Source of the DNA: Clostridiales bacterium
Lineage (GTDB): Bacteria > Bacillota > Clostridia > Christensenellales > Borkfalkiaceae
DNA length: 32,417 nt
Assembly: GCA_015069565.1 (NCBI GenBank)
Contig: SVIJ01000017.1
Coordinates: 1 to 32,417, forward strand
Direction of reading: 5' to 3'
Shown here: positions 24,115 through 32,417 of the stretch, piece by piece
Position numbering within the stretch: position 1 is the first letter of the stretch
How the letters are laid out: each line of letters begins with the position of its first letter
Made by a program: the position numbers and the translations under genes
Notes under the pieces: generated by a model
Databases searched by the model: none
Told to the model about the DNA's origin: nothing
The model's input: the letters and a program-made list of their open reading frames with translations, nothing else

Positions 24115-24996
24115 ATGCAAAGACGGTTTCAAATCATTACGGATTCGGGGTGCGATTTGCCGAACGCATATTTTCAAGAAAAGGGGGTAGAGTGTTTGCG
24201 GCTCGGCTTTGTGATGGGCGGCGTGGAGTATTACGGCGAAGCGGGGCAGGACATTTCCTTGCAGGCGTTTTATTCGCGGTTGCGTGCAGGGGAGCTGCCG
24301 ACGACCTATCAAATCACCCCCGAAGTGGCAAGGGAGCATATCGAACGGTACGTAGAAGCGGGGCAGGACGTGCTGATCGTTGCCTTTTCTTCGGGGCTTT
24401 CGGGGACGGCGAATAGCTACTCTGTGGCGGCAAAGGCACTTTTGGAAGAATATCCCGACCGAAAAATTTTCGTACTGGATTCCCTTTGCGCGTCGATGGG
24501 GCAGGGCTTGCTGTTGCATTACGTTATCGAAAAGGCGGACATGGGGGCGACGATTGAAGAAACGTACGAATATGCGGAAGACTTAAAGCGCAAGATCGAC
24601 CACGAGTTTACGGTGAACGACTTATTTCACTTGAAGCGCGGCGGACGAGTTTCTTCCACTGCCGCCGTGGTGGGCTCGATGCTGAACGTCAAGCCGATTT
24701 TGCACGTGAGCAACGAAGGGAAGCTGACGCCTACGGGCAAGGTGATGGGCAGGAAAAAGGCGTTAAAACGCTTGGTGGAAAATATGGTAGAGCTTGCGGA
24801 TATTACCGATAAAGACCCCATTTACATCAGCCATGCCGACTGCGCGGACGATGCGAAGACCTTGGCGGAAATGGTAAAAAAGAGCTTTCCTGAAAACAAG
24901 ATTGTGATCGAATACATCGGGCCTGTAATCGGCAGCCATTCGGGCTGCGGAACGGTGGCGCTCTTTTTTAAGGCGAAGCGTCGCATAGATAAATAG
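24115..24996 (+). CDS. DegV-family fatty-acid-binding protein
   Basis: DegV proteins bind a fatty acid between two alpha/beta domains; some (FakB) present it to the kinase FakA for phospholipid synthesis. The 293-residue protein has ITDSGCDLP (8-16), the family signature LPTTYQITPE (61-70), FSSGLSGT (91-98), LHLKRGGRVSSTAA and the C-terminal GPVIGSHSGCGTVALFF. No FakA gene is in the window, so calling it FakB would be inference. The ATG at 24115 has a ribosome site (AGGAGTGGGG) that overlaps the stop of the glycosyltransferase gene, so the two are coupled. Confidence 0.92.
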   Translation: MQRRFQIITDSGCDLPNAYFQEKGVECLRLGFVMGGVEYYGEAGQDISLQAFYSRLRAGELPTTYQITPEVAREHIERYVEAGQDVLIVAFSSGLSGTANSYSVAAKALLEEYPDRKIFVLDSLCASMGQGLLLHYVIEKADMGATIEETYEYAEDLKRKIDHEFTVNDLFHLKRGGRVSSTAAVVGSMLNVKPILHVSNEGKLTPTGKVMGRKKALKRLVENMVELADITDKDPIYISHADCADDAKTLAEMVKKSFPENKIVIEYIGPVIGSHSGCGTVALFFKAKRRIDK

Positions 24997-25041
24997 CAAA
25001 AAAAGGTGCAAAAAAACATCAAAAAAATGGCAAAAATATGG

Positions 25042-25071
25042 CAAAAAACGGCGTTTTTTCGACGCCGTTTT
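25042..25071 (+). terminator. Intrinsic terminator after the DegV gene
   Basis: A 10-bp stem aaaaacggcg/cgccgttttt (25043-25071) with a 9-nt loop; A-runs precede it and T-runs follow. Confidence 0.85.
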
Positions 25072-25185
25072 TGCTTTGCTTATCGGGAATGTTTACAACC
25101 GATGATTTTCGTTTATAAAAAATATAAATATTTTTTTAATTTTTTTTCTAAGAAAAAAAGGATTTTTTATTTCGCCGTCGAATAA

Positions 25186-25191
25186 TATAAT
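25186..25191 (+). promoter_or_regulatory. Possible promoter -10 box for the dgt-dnaG-rpoD unit
   Basis: TATAAT at 25186-25191 lies in a very AT-rich stretch. At the matching -35 position there is only a T-run (25163-25168), so the promoter is not well defined. A hairpin ttgggc/gcccaa (25220-25238) sits 2 nt before the GGGGG ribosome site of dgt and could influence its translation. Confidence 0.4.
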
Positions 25192-25249
25192 AGAAGGGCT
25201 TTTTGAATAAGCGTTTTTGTTGGGCGTTTTTAGCCCAAAAGGGGGAATT

Positions 25250-26272
25250 ATGGACAAGCTGACCGTTCGGGAAAGAGTTTGGCAAACGGAAGACAAGGTT
25301 TTAGCGCCGTATGCAACGCACGCTCAGTTTACGCGCGGGCGTATGCGTGAAGAAAAGCTGTGCGATTTCCGCACCGTCTTTCAGCGCGACCGCGACCGTA
25401 TCATTTATAGCAATTCCTTCAAGCGTTTGAAGAATAAGACGCAGGTCTTTTTCGCGCCCGAAGGGGATCACTATATCACCCGTATGACGCATACGCTGGA
25501 CGTTTCGCAAATCTCTCGTTCGCTTGCCCGATCGTTGCGGTTGAACGAAGATTTGGCGGAAGCCATCGCGCTGGGGCACGACCTTGGACATACCCCCTTT
25601 GGTCACGTTGGCGAAAGGGTGCTCAATAAGCTTTCGAGCACGGGCTTTATGCACAACGAACAATCCCTTCGCGTCGTGGACGTTTTGGAAAAGGGCGGCA
25701 GGGGCTTGAACCTGACGATGGAAGTTCGCGACGGGATCTTGGAGCACAAGAGCAGCGGCAAGCCGCAAACCTTGGAAGGGAAAATCGTTTCTTGGGCGGA
25801 TCGTATTGCCTACATCAATCACGATATTGAAGACGCCATCCGCGCAGGGATTTTGAAGAACGAAGACCTGCCTGCCTTCCCCGTAAGCGTTTTGGGGAAA
25901 GTGACAAAAGAGCGTATCCACACCGCGATTGCGGACATCTACGAGCATTCCTACGGCAAGCCTGCCATTGAAATGTCCGCAGACGTGGAAAAAGCCATCA
26001 AGGAGCTGCGCGCGTTCATGTTTGAAAGGGTGTACAACCTGACGAATAAGGTGATTTTGGAGCGCGCGGAAAGAATGATTACCGAGCTGTTCGCTTACTT
26101 TATGGCGCACACGGAAAAGCTTCCTGCGCCGTACGCCGCTCTGCTTGACGAATGGGGCGTGGAGCGCGCGGTATGCGACTATATCTCGGGCATGACCGAT
26201 CGCTATGCGATCACCGTATTTGAGAACATTTTCATTCCGACCACTTTTTCGATGAGCGGTTTGGAACAGTAG
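25250..26272 (+). CDS. dgt: Deoxyguanosinetriphosphate triphosphohydrolase-like HD protein
   Basis: Dgt-type enzymes cleave dNTPs to the deoxynucleoside and triphosphate. The 340-residue protein has the N-terminal RDRDRIIYSNSFKRL region (47-61), the HD-domain metal ligands His81 (RMTHTLDV), His110-Asp111 (GHDLGHTPFGH) and Asp184 (WADRIAYINHD). The short length fits the type 2 dGTPase-like subfamily, whose nucleotide preference varies. The ATG at 25250 follows AAAAGGGGGAATT; a TTG at 25217 lies upstream inside a hairpin and is less likely. The gene opens the conserved Bacillota cluster dgt-dnaG-rpoD. Confidence 0.88.
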   Translation: MDKLTVRERVWQTEDKVLAPYATHAQFTRGRMREEKLCDFRTVFQRDRDRIIYSNSFKRLKNKTQVFFAPEGDHYITRMTHTLDVSQISRSLARSLRLNEDLAEAIALGHDLGHTPFGHVGERVLNKLSSTGFMHNEQSLRVVDVLEKGGRGLNLTMEVRDGILEHKSSGKPQTLEGKIVSWADRIAYINHDIEDAIRAGILKNEDLPAFPVSVLGKVTKERIHTAIADIYEHSYGKPAIEMSADVEKAIKELRAFMFERVYNLTNKVILERAERMITELFAYFMAHTEKLPAPYAALLDEWGVERAVCDYISGMTDRYAITVFENIFIPTTFSMSGLEQ

Positions 26273-26302
26273 ACGAAGACAACGAAAGATAAGGAGTAAT
26301 AC

Positions 26303-28093
26303 ATGGCGGAGTTTGATCGCTTTCTACAAGAATTAAAAGCGAAAAACGATATCGTGGACGTGATCGGTAGCTACGTCGCGCTTGATCAAAAGGGGGGCAA
26401 CCACTGGGCTTGCTGTCCCTTCCATCACGAGCGAACGCCGTCCTTTGCTGTCAACCGTTCAGAGCAGTTTTACCACTGCTTTGGGTGCGGTGAATCGGGG
26501 GACGTGATCAAGTTCGTGCGCGAGATTGAGAGCACCGACTTTATGGGCGCGGTGCGTATCTTGGCGGCGCGCGTGAAGATGGAAGTGCCCGATAACAATC
26601 TCGACACGGAAGAAGCGCTCTTGAAGAAGAAAAAACGGGACGCGATGCTGGCAATTTTGCTGGATACTGCAAGATTTTATCGTAGCAACCTGTTTAGTGG
26701 CGACGAGCGCGCGGACGCGCATTTGCAGTATATTGAAGATCGAAAAATGCTCCCTTCGACGGTGAAGCAGTTTGGCATAGGCGCGTCGCTCGATTACCGC
26801 GAGCTGGGGGAATACCTTGCAGGCAAGGGATATATGCGGCAAGATATTTTGGATAGCGGCGTTATCATCGAAGACAAGAACGGCAGGCTCATCGACGCGC
26901 AGGCGGAACGGCTCATCTTCCCCATCATCAACAATATGGACGAAGTAATCGGCTTTGGCGGTAGGTTCTTGGGAAAGACGGATTTTGCCAAGTACAAGAA
27001 CACCAAGGAAACGATGCTGTTCAATAAGCGCAACACGCTGTACAATATCAACCTTTTGAAAAAGCTTAAACGAGAACAGCCGATCTCGAACGTGATCATC
27101 GTGGAAGGGTACATGGATACCATTTCTCTCTATCAGGCAGGCTTCAAAAACGTCGTGGCGTCCATGGGTACGTCGCTGACGAAGGATCAGGCAAGGCTGA
27201 TAAAGCGGTACACCGAGAACGTCTATATTAGCTACGACGGGGATTTTGCAGGTCAGAAAGCCGACCTTCGCGGGCTGGAAATTTTGGACGGCGAGCATTT
27301 GAAGGTACTGGTTGTGCCCATGCCCGACGGGCTTGATCCCGACGACGTGGCAAAGCAGGGCAAGGACGCCTACCAAAAGTGCTTGGACGCAGCCATGCCC
27401 CTAGTCGATTATAGACTGCACGCCATCGAAAGAAAGTACGATCTTGGTCGAACGGAAGAGAAAAGAGCGTTTGTCAAAGAAGCGCTCAAGGTGGTGGCGG
27501 CAACGGATAGCGCGGCGGTCAAGGAAGACCTTTTGAAGAAGCTTCGCGATAAGACGGGGCTTACCTATCATTCGCTCGAACGGGATTTGGAAAACCTGCC
27601 CAAGGACGAAAAGGTGGAAGAAACGCCCCAAGAAACCGATCGTATGATCAAGGAAGTGGCAAGCGGCTCGGATAAGATTGCGAAGGCAGAACGGTTTATC
27701 TTGGCGGCAAAGCTTTTTTCCTCCGTCTACGCAAAGGGGTATTCGCTTGAACGGCTGCATTTTTCGAGCTCTGTTCACGCGCGAATTGCCGAATATATCA
27801 TGCAGCGAGAAAAGGCAGGGGAACGGGTTCGCCCTGCGGAGCTGTTCGAGGTGTTCGACGAGAGCTGCCCTGAGTTCAATGAGATACTTGATTTGAACTA
27901 CAACGACAAGCTTTCGGGGGACGTGGCGGCGAAGTTCTTTGCCGACAGCATCGCGACGATCGTGAGCGAAGGAATCGAGCAAGAGATCGCTCTTTTGCAG
28001 GCTGAACTGGAACAGACGGACGAGCAGGAAAAGCGCAAGGCGATTCTGCTTCGTTTGCAAGACGCGTTGCGCCGTCAAAAGAAGCGCAAATAA
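26303..28093 (+). CDS. dnaG: DNA primase
   Basis: DnaG makes the RNA primers for chromosome replication. The 596-residue protein has the N-terminal CHC2 zinc finger (Cys38, His41, Cys59, Cys62 in CPFHHE and HCFGCG). The RNA polymerase domain carries RLIFPIINNMDEVIGFGGR, and the TOPRIM acidic residues are Glu268 in EGYMD and Asp312/Asp314 in YDGD. The C-terminal 150 residues form the less conserved helicase-binding part. The ATG has AAGGAG 8 nt upstream, and the gene lies 30 nt after dgt. The order dnaG-rpoD is the classic macromolecular synthesis operon. Confidence 0.96.
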   Translation: MAEFDRFLQELKAKNDIVDVIGSYVALDQKGGNHWACCPFHHERTPSFAVNRSEQFYHCFGCGESGDVIKFVREIESTDFMGAVRILAARVKMEVPDNNLDTEEALLKKKKRDAMLAILLDTARFYRSNLFSGDERADAHLQYIEDRKMLPSTVKQFGIGASLDYRELGEYLAGKGYMRQDILDSGVIIEDKNGRLIDAQAERLIFPIINNMDEVIGFGGRFLGKTDFAKYKNTKETMLFNKRNTLYNINLLKKLKREQPISNVIIVEGYMDTISLYQAGFKNVVASMGTSLTKDQARLIKRYTENVYISYDGDFAGQKADLRGLEILDGEHLKVLVVPMPDGLDPDDVAKQGKDAYQKCLDAAMPLVDYRLHAIERKYDLGRTEEKRAFVKEALKVVAATDSAAVKEDLLKKLRDKTGLTYHSLERDLENLPKDEKVEETPQETDRMIKEVASGSDKIAKAERFILAAKLFSSVYAKGYSLERLHFSSSVHARIAEYIMQREKAGERVRPAELFEVFDESCPEFNEILDLNYNDKLSGDVAAKFFADSIATIVSEGIEQEIALLQAELEQTDEQEKRKAILLRLQDALRRQKKRK

Positions 28094-28146
28094 CCAAAGC
28101 GAAAGCTTGTGGCTAACCAAAGAAAATCAATGTAAGGAGAAATACT

Positions 28147-29202
28147 GTGGCAATTTCCGAACAAAAATTAAATGAAATCTTGAACACCATTATTGCGAAC
28201 TACGGAATGAAGGGTTGTATTTTGACCAACGCGCTTTGCGATATTTTGGAAAAATACGACACGAGCCCCACGCAGATGGACTACGTCTATAAGGCGTTGC
28301 CCGAAGCAGGGATTCAGATCATCGACGAAGACGCAAGGGATAAGGAGCTGTTTGAACAGGCGCTTTCCGATATTGGCTTGGACGACCCTGTAAAGCTGTA
28401 TCTTAAAGACATTGGTGACGTACCCCTGCTTTCTGCGGAAGAAGAAGTGGAGCTTGCAAAGCGTATGCAGGAAGGGGACGAGAGCGCGAAAAAACGCCTT
28501 TCCGAAGCCAACCTGCGTTTGGTTGTATCCATCGCAAAACGCTTTATCGGCCGTGGTATGCTGTTCTTGGATTTAATCCAAGAAGGGAACTTGGGGCTTA
28601 TGAAGGCGGTGGAAAAGTTCGATTATCAACGCGGCTTTAAGTTCTCTACCTACGCTACGTGGTGGATTCGTCAAGCGATTACGCGTGCTATTGCGGATCA
28701 GGCGCGTACCATTCGTATCCCCGTGCATATGGTGGAAACGATCAACAAGCTGACGAGAGTACAGCGCGTGCTCTTGCAGGAGCTCGGCCGTGAGCCTACC
28801 CCTGCGGAAATCGCGGAAAAGATGGGCGTTAGCGAAGAACGCGTTTGCGAGATTCAAAAGATCGCGCAGGATCCCGTTTCCCTCGAAACCCCTATCGGTG
28901 AAGAAGAAGATAGCCATTTGGGGGATTTCATCGAAGATGAAAAGACGATCACGCCTAGCGACTCGGTGGCGTTTACGATGCTCAAAGAACAGCTTTTGGG
29001 CGTGCTCGATACCTTGACTCCGCGTGAAGAAAAGGTGCTTCGCTTGCGCTACGGCATCGACGACGGCAAGCCCCGTACCTTGGAAGAAGTGGGCAAGGAG
29101 TTCAACGTCACCCGTGAACGTATCCGCCAAATCGAAGCAAAGGCTTTGAGAAAGCTTCGCCATCCTTCGAGAAGCAAGAAGCTCAAGGATTTCCTGTACT
29201 AA
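28147..29202 (+). CDS. rpoD: Housekeeping RNA polymerase sigma factor (sigma-70/A)
   Basis: This is the primary sigma factor that recognises promoters such as those found here at 7713, 11292 and 18180. The 351-residue protein has a short region 1.1-like N-terminus, region 1.2 ([20 protein letters not shown]), region 2 with [12 protein letters not shown] and the -10 recognition helix in [14 protein letters not shown], region 3 with [11 protein letters not shown], and region 4.2 with [20 protein letters not shown] for the -35. The start is GTG at 28147 with AAGGAG 7 nt upstream. The stop overlaps the trmK start by one base. Confidence 0.97.
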   Translation: MAISEQKLNEILNTIIANYGMKGCILTNALCDILEKYDTSPTQMDYVYKALPEAGIQIIDEDARDKELFEQALSDIGLDDPVKLYLKDIGDVPLLSAEEEVELAKRMQEGDESAKKRLSEANLRLVVSIAKRFIGRGMLFLDLIQEGNLGLMKAVEKFDYQRGFKFSTYATWWIRQAITRAIADQARTIRIPVHMVETINKLTRVQRVLLQELGREPTPAEIAEKMGVSEERVCEIQKIAQDPVSLETPIGEEEDSHLGDFIEDEKTITPSDSVAFTMLKEQLLGVLDTLTPREEKVLRLRYGIDDGKPRTLEEVGKEFNVTRERIRQIEAKALRKLRHPSRSKKLKDFLY

Positions 29203-29876
29203 TGGCAGTCAGCTTACGCATACGCACGCTTTGCTCGTTGCTCACGCCTACGGACGTCTTTGCGGACGTGGGCTGCGACCACGGGTATTGCACCGAATAT
29301 ATGCTGAAAAACGGACTTTGCAAGAAGGCAATCTTTTCCGACGTCAGCAAGGGTAGTCTTCGTAAAGCGGAGCTGCTCCTTGCCGATTACGTTTGGGAAG
29401 GGAAGGCGGTCGGTGTGCTCGGCGACGGGTTTTACGGCGTGCCGAGCTCGGTCGGCGAAGTCCTGATTGCGGGAATGGGCGGAAGTGAAATTTTATCCAT
29501 TCTCACGGACGAAAAGCACGGCTTTTTGCCCGAAACCTTCGTCTTTCAGCCTATGCTGAACGCAGATAAGCTCCGTCGGTTTTTGATTGAAAACGGTGGG
29601 TATATCACCCGCGATTTCACCTTCAAGGACGGCAAGTATTACGACGTAATCTGCGGCAGACGATTGAAGGCAGGAGAAGAAAAGCAGGTCTACACGGACG
29701 CGGAGTTGGAGTTCGGCAAGGAAAATCTCGCCACCCGTCCTGCGGCGTTTGTGGAAAGAACGAAAAAACAGTGCAAGGACATCGAGCGTTTTTTGGCGGT
29801 GGAGAGCTTGCAGGAAGAGAGCCGCGCTGAACTCTTAGAGAGAAAGGCAAGGCTGGAAGGAGTGATAGGAAAATGA
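29202..29876 (+). CDS. trmK: tRNA (adenine(22)-N1)-methyltransferase
   Basis: TrmK uses S-adenosylmethionine to methylate N1 of adenine 22 in certain tRNAs. The 224-residue protein has the SAM-binding motif FADVGCDHGY (20-29), an acidic position in IFSDVSKGSL and the IAGMGG motif (89-94) that stands at the catalytic post. FVFQPMLNADKLRRFL is also family-like. The C-terminus is a coiled-coil helical part. It overlaps rpoD by one base and the next gene by four (ATGA). The order rpoD-trmK-nif3 matches B. subtilis sigA-yqfN-yqfO. Confidence 0.92.
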   Translation: MAVSLRIRTLCSLLTPTDVFADVGCDHGYCTEYMLKNGLCKKAIFSDVSKGSLRKAELLLADYVWEGKAVGVLGDGFYGVPSSVGEVLIAGMGGSEILSILTDEKHGFLPETFVFQPMLNADKLRRFLIENGGYITRDFTFKDGKYYDVICGRRLKAGEEKQVYTDAELEFGKENLATRPAAFVERTKKQCKDIERFLAVESLQEESRAELLERKARLEGVIGK

Positions 29877-30688
29877 CCGTTTTCGAAATTTATACGAAGC
29901 TGGACGAGGTAGCGCCCAAGGCGCTCAGCGACGAATATTGCCGCACCTGCGGCGCTTATGATAATAGCGGTATCTTGGTGGATTGCGGCGGCGAAATTAA
30001 AGGGGTGCTCTTTACGCTCGACTTGACGGACGGCGCGATTGCGGCGGCGAAAAAGGCGGGGGCAAATCTCATTGTCACCCATCACCCCGTTATCTACGGT
30101 AAAATCGGGGATATTCGCTTGGATACGCCGCTTGGTGGAAGATTGATCTCTTGCGTGCAGGCGGGCATTTCGGTGATTTCGATGCACTTGAATCTCGATT
30201 GCGCGGTGGGCGGAATTGACGATTGCTTAGCGGACGGAATCTACCGCGCGGCAGGCGGTTTTGTGGGGGCAGGTACGGATCGAATAAATCTTTGTCGCCA
30301 CCATGCTCTCTCGCAAGGCGGGTACGGCAGCGTGTACGCCGTGCCTGAAATCACCGCAGGCGATTTGCGCGCGCGTATGAAAGAAGTGTTTTCGTCCGAG
30401 CCGAAGCTCGTCGGGGACGAAAACAAGGTGGTTTCTAAGGTTGCAAGCTTTTGCGGCGCGGGCGTAGATGATTCGTCTGTTGCGTTTGCTATCGCTTGCG
30501 GCGCGGATGCCGTTGTGTCTTCCGACTGGAAGCATCATTTGATTTTGGCTTGCTATCAAGCAGGCGTTGCCGTATTCGAGCTGTCGCATTATGCGTCCGA
30601 AGAATATGGGTTTGAAAAATATTACGAAAAAATGTGTAAAAGCATTTCCCTTCCCTGTGCGTTGCATCGGGAAGACGGATTGCTTTGA
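29873..30688 (+). CDS. Nif3-like dinuclear metal centre protein
   Basis: Nif3/YbgI/YqfO proteins form hexameric toroids with two metal ions per subunit, and their reaction is still debated. The 271-residue protein shows metal-ligand motifs VTHHPVIYG (His70, His71), HLNLD (His105, Asp109) and the C-terminal SDWKHH and ELSHYASEEYG. The PII-like insert of the longer YqfO form is absent. The start overlaps trmK by 4 nt. In B. subtilis the homologue also follows trmK. Confidence 0.92.
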   Translation: MTVFEIYTKLDEVAPKALSDEYCRTCGAYDNSGILVDCGGEIKGVLFTLDLTDGAIAAAKKAGANLIVTHHPVIYGKIGDIRLDTPLGGRLISCVQAGISVISMHLNLDCAVGGIDDCLADGIYRAAGGFVGAGTDRINLCRHHALSQGGYGSVYAVPEITAGDLRARMKEVFSSEPKLVGDENKVVSKVASFCGAGVDDSSVAFAIACGADAVVSSDWKHHLILACYQAGVAVFELSHYASEEYGFEKYYEKMCKSISLPCALHREDGLL

Positions 30689-30699
30689 AGGAGTGTTAT

Positions 30700-31398
30700 A
30701 TGTTAAAGGCAATTTTGAACTATCAAGAAATTGACAGAAAGCTGTTTCAGCTGGAACGCGAGCTTGCGGGTAGCCCCGAAAGAAAGAAATACGCGAAGCT
30801 GAAAAAGTACATGGAAGTTGCGTCGGAAAAGCTGGACGCGCTGGATGCTAAGGCGGAATCCCTGCGCCACGAAGCGGCAAGCTTGGAAGAAAAGTATGCG
30901 GTGACCGAAGCAGCGCTTGTGGAGTTCGACCACATGGAAGAGCTTGTGGAAGAAGGCGGCGCGGATTTGGCATTCTACAAGAAGAAGGCGTTGATGCACT
31001 TGGATCGTATGAAGAAGCTTAAAAGCGACATCGCGGCTTTGGAAGAAAGCATCAAGGAAACGGACAAAGAGTTCAAGGAATTGAAGGCGGAAGTTATCGC
31101 AAAGCAAGCGGAATATAAGGCGGCGAAGGAAGAATACGCGGCGCTTAAAGACTCGAAGGAAGGGGAAAAGAACGCAATCGAAGCCGAGCTTGCAAAAGCG
31201 GCTGTGGGGATCGACCCTGCTGTTTTGGCGCAGTACAAGACGAAGCGGAAGGAAAAGATTTTCCCGATCTATTCGCAGCTGTTCTCGGGCAGGTGTTCCT
31301 GTTGCAGTATGGAACCGCCGATTGCGGCGCAAAGCAAGCTTTCGGGCGGTGCAACCATTGAGTGTGATAACTGCCATAGAATTTTGTACTCTGAATAA
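30700..31398 (+). CDS. Coiled-coil protein with C-terminal C4 zinc ribbon
   Basis: The 232-residue protein consists of a long charged coiled coil (about 12-165) and a small C-terminal zinc ribbon with Cys199, 201 and 202 and Cys222 and 225 (ECDNCHRILY). Proteins of this build occur directly after nif3 in many bacteria; some homologues act in ribosome-associated functions or as partner-binding scaffolds, and the role here is unknown. The first cysteine pair reads CSCC rather than the usual CxxC, so which residues bind zinc is not certain. The ATG at 30700 has AAGGAG 9 nt upstream; a TTG at 30685 would overlap the nif3-like gene. Confidence 0.82.
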   Translation: MLKAILNYQEIDRKLFQLERELAGSPERKKYAKLKKYMEVASEKLDALDAKAESLRHEAASLEEKYAVTEAALVEFDHMEELVEEGGADLAFYKKKALMHLDRMKKLKSDIAALEESIKETDKEFKELKAEVIAKQAEYKAAKEEYAALKDSKEGEKNAIEAELAKAAVGIDPAVLAQYKTKRKEKIFPIYSQLFSGRCSCCSMEPPIAAQSKLSGGATIECDNCHRILYSE

Positions 31399-31405
31399 TT
31401 GCAGA

Positions 31406-31443
31406 TAAAACGCTACGCAATACGGCGTCGAGCTTGCATTTTT
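31406..31443 (+). repeat. Dispersed repeat R1, copy C (diverged)
   Basis: This stretch aligns without gaps to copy A (11591-11628) at 29 of 38 bases, same orientation. Like the other copies it follows closely after a stop codon (8 nt). The remaining gap to alr holds nothing else recognisable apart from the palindrome at the alr start. Confidence 0.45.
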
Positions 31444-31497
31444 CTGCGGCAATGCGACGTAAAAAACGTTTGGGGTTGTGCTACCATTTCACCATTT

Positions 31498-31519
31498 TTG
31501 CATACAATAACGTATGCAA
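31498..31519 (+). promoter_or_regulatory. Palindrome and possible -10 box over the alr start codon
   Basis: TTGCATAC (31498-31505) and GTATGCAA (31512-31519) form a perfect 8-bp inverted repeat with a 6-nt spacer. The start codon lies in the right arm. TACAAT (31503-31508) could be a -10 box, which would put the transcription start at the ATG itself. No good -35 box is seen. The palindrome could be an operator or an mRNA hairpin that hides the start. Confidence 0.45.
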
Positions 31520-32417
31520 GAAACAACGCTGGAAATTCATTTAGGAAACTTACGCGCAAACGCTTTGGCGTTTAAGAAAGCGACCGATCGGTTTATGTAC
31601 GCCGTCGTCAAGGCGGACGCTTACGGACACGGCGCGGTGCAATCGGTGGCGGCGCTTTATAGGGTTGTAGACGGCTTTGCGGTGGCACTCATCGACGAAG
31701 CGATTGCAATCAAACAGGCTGCGGGCGGGAAGGAAATTCTCGTTTTTACGCCCCCGATGGACGAAGGGGACGTAGTGGTGGCGGCAAGGAACGGTTTTTC
31801 GCTGTCGGCAACGGACGTGCGTTCGGCGCGCTTAATGGTGCAAACGGCGGAAAAATACGGCTTGCGCGTGACCGCGCAGGTGAAGGTCAATACGGGAATG
31901 AACCGCTACGGCGTGTGCGGCGACGCGGTTGGGAAAATCTGCTCTATCTTAAAAAGGTCGGGGCAGGTACGCGTTGAAGGGGTTTATTCTCATCTATATT
32001 CTCACGATAAAGCCCTTTGCGAAGAGCAACGCTTGCGCTTTTGGCGGTCGGTAAAGATTTGCCGAAGCTATTTTCCGCTTGCGCGGGCGCACCTTTCGTC
32101 GACCTTCGGGGCGTGCCTTGGGAAGGAATACCTTTTTGACGGAACGCGGATCGGGCTTGGGCTCTACGGGTATTTTCCCGAAGGTGAGCCGCCGTTTCCG
32201 CTCCTGCCTGTTATGCGGGCATACGCTCCTTGCGTGGGCGAAAGAAGGCTTTGCTTTGGCGGCGCAGGGTATGGCGATAAGCGGCAGGATCTATTGGGCA
32301 AAAAGGTGTCCGTCCTGCGTGGCGGTTATGCGGACGGCTTGGGGGTATCGGGAGAACAAAGCGGCTTGTTGCCGCCGATTGTCGGGCAAATTTGTATGGA
32401 CGTTTGCCTATCAAAGC
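31514..32417 (+). CDS. alr: Alanine racemase (3' end cut off by the window)
   Basis: Alr is a PLP enzyme that converts L-alanine to D-alanine for peptidoglycan. The first 301 residues are present. The PLP lysine is Lys33 in VVKADAYGHG. KVNTGMNRYG (124-133), RIGLGLYGY (212-220), the probable catalytic tyrosine in AGYGD (Tyr253), GGYADG (270-275) and QICMDV (292-297) follow in family order. Some parts are divergent: the usual HxANS motif reads HLSSTFG. TAA at 31508 is in frame just upstream, so ATG 31514 is the first usable start, yet no ribosome-binding sequence precedes it. The gene runs off the right edge without a stop. Confidence 0.88.
   Translation, partial: MQETTLEIHLGNLRANALAFKKATDRFMYAVVKADAYGHGAVQSVAALYRVVDGFAVALIDEAIAIKQAAGGKEILVFTPPMDEGDVVVAARNGFSLSATDVRSARLMVQTAEKYGLRVTAQVKVNTGMNRYGVCGDAVGKICSILKRSGQVRVEGVYSHLYSHDKALCEEQRLRFWRSVKICRSYFPLARAHLSSTFGACLGKEYLFDGTRIGLGLYGYFPEGEPPFPLLPVMRAYAPCVGERRLCFGGAGYGDKRQDLLGKKVSVLRGGYADGLGVSGEQSGLLPPIVGQICMDVCLSK

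Overview
The window reads as a stretch of chromosome from an anaerobic, low-to-mid GC Bacillota, most likely an uncultured gut-type Clostridia. The reasons are a T-box leader ahead of pheS, strong sigma-A promoters, AAGGAG-type ribosome sites, an NfnAB electron-bifurcating transhydrogenase, and the gene orders dgt-dnaG-rpoD-trmK-nif3 and M24 peptidase-efp. I cannot place it more finely. No phage, plasmid, IS, CRISPR, rRNA or tRNA genes were seen. Nearly everything is housekeeping, and the unusual material lies between genes.

Layout. 1-5489 (+): the end of an amino-acid ABC transporter binding protein, then proB-proA-proC (proline from glutamate) and serC-serA (serine from 3-phosphoglycerate), closed by a bidirectional terminator. 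serC carries an apparent one-base deletion. 5501-7561 (-): a small QueG-like iron-sulfur protein downstream of a CPA2-type cation/proton antiporter with its own promoter. 7713-10126 (+): a consensus promoter, nfnA-nfnB and a terminator. 10136-11272 (+): an unrecognised six-helix membrane protein with a poly-serine linker. 11292-18162 (+): a consensus promoter, a phenylalanine T-box leader, pheS, a repeat-filled gap, then the tightly packed pheT-truB-ribF-endonuclease IV-like genes. 18180-20997 (+): M24 aminopeptidase, efp, dtd and a small P-loop kinase. 21001-22723 (+): a metallo-beta-lactamase-fold hydrolase and a PlsC-like acyltransferase. 23111-24996 (+): a GT8 glycosyltransferase and a DegV lipid-binding protein. 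25250-31398 (+): dgt, dnaG, rpoD, trmK, a Nif3-like protein and a coiled-coil zinc-ribbon protein. 31514-end (+): a truncated alanine racemase gene.

The most interesting signal is a 212-bp modular palindrome array at 12889-13100, inserted between pheS and pheT. It holds eight different short hairpins separated by exactly 7-nt linkers. The linkers read GTGAATT on the left half and AATTCAC on the right half, mirrored around an AT-rich centre, so the whole array is also one large nested inverted repeat. A smaller piece with the same grammar lies between proA and proC (about 2270-2316). A second repeat family forms close direct copies on either side of pheS (11594-11627 and 12818-12851), with a diverged copy before alr. 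A third 15-nt motif, gggcaggtacgcgtt, is shared by the proB leader, a terminator-like hairpin at 6.2 kb and the inside of alr.

All assignments come from reading motifs and gene order by eye. No database search or folding program was run.
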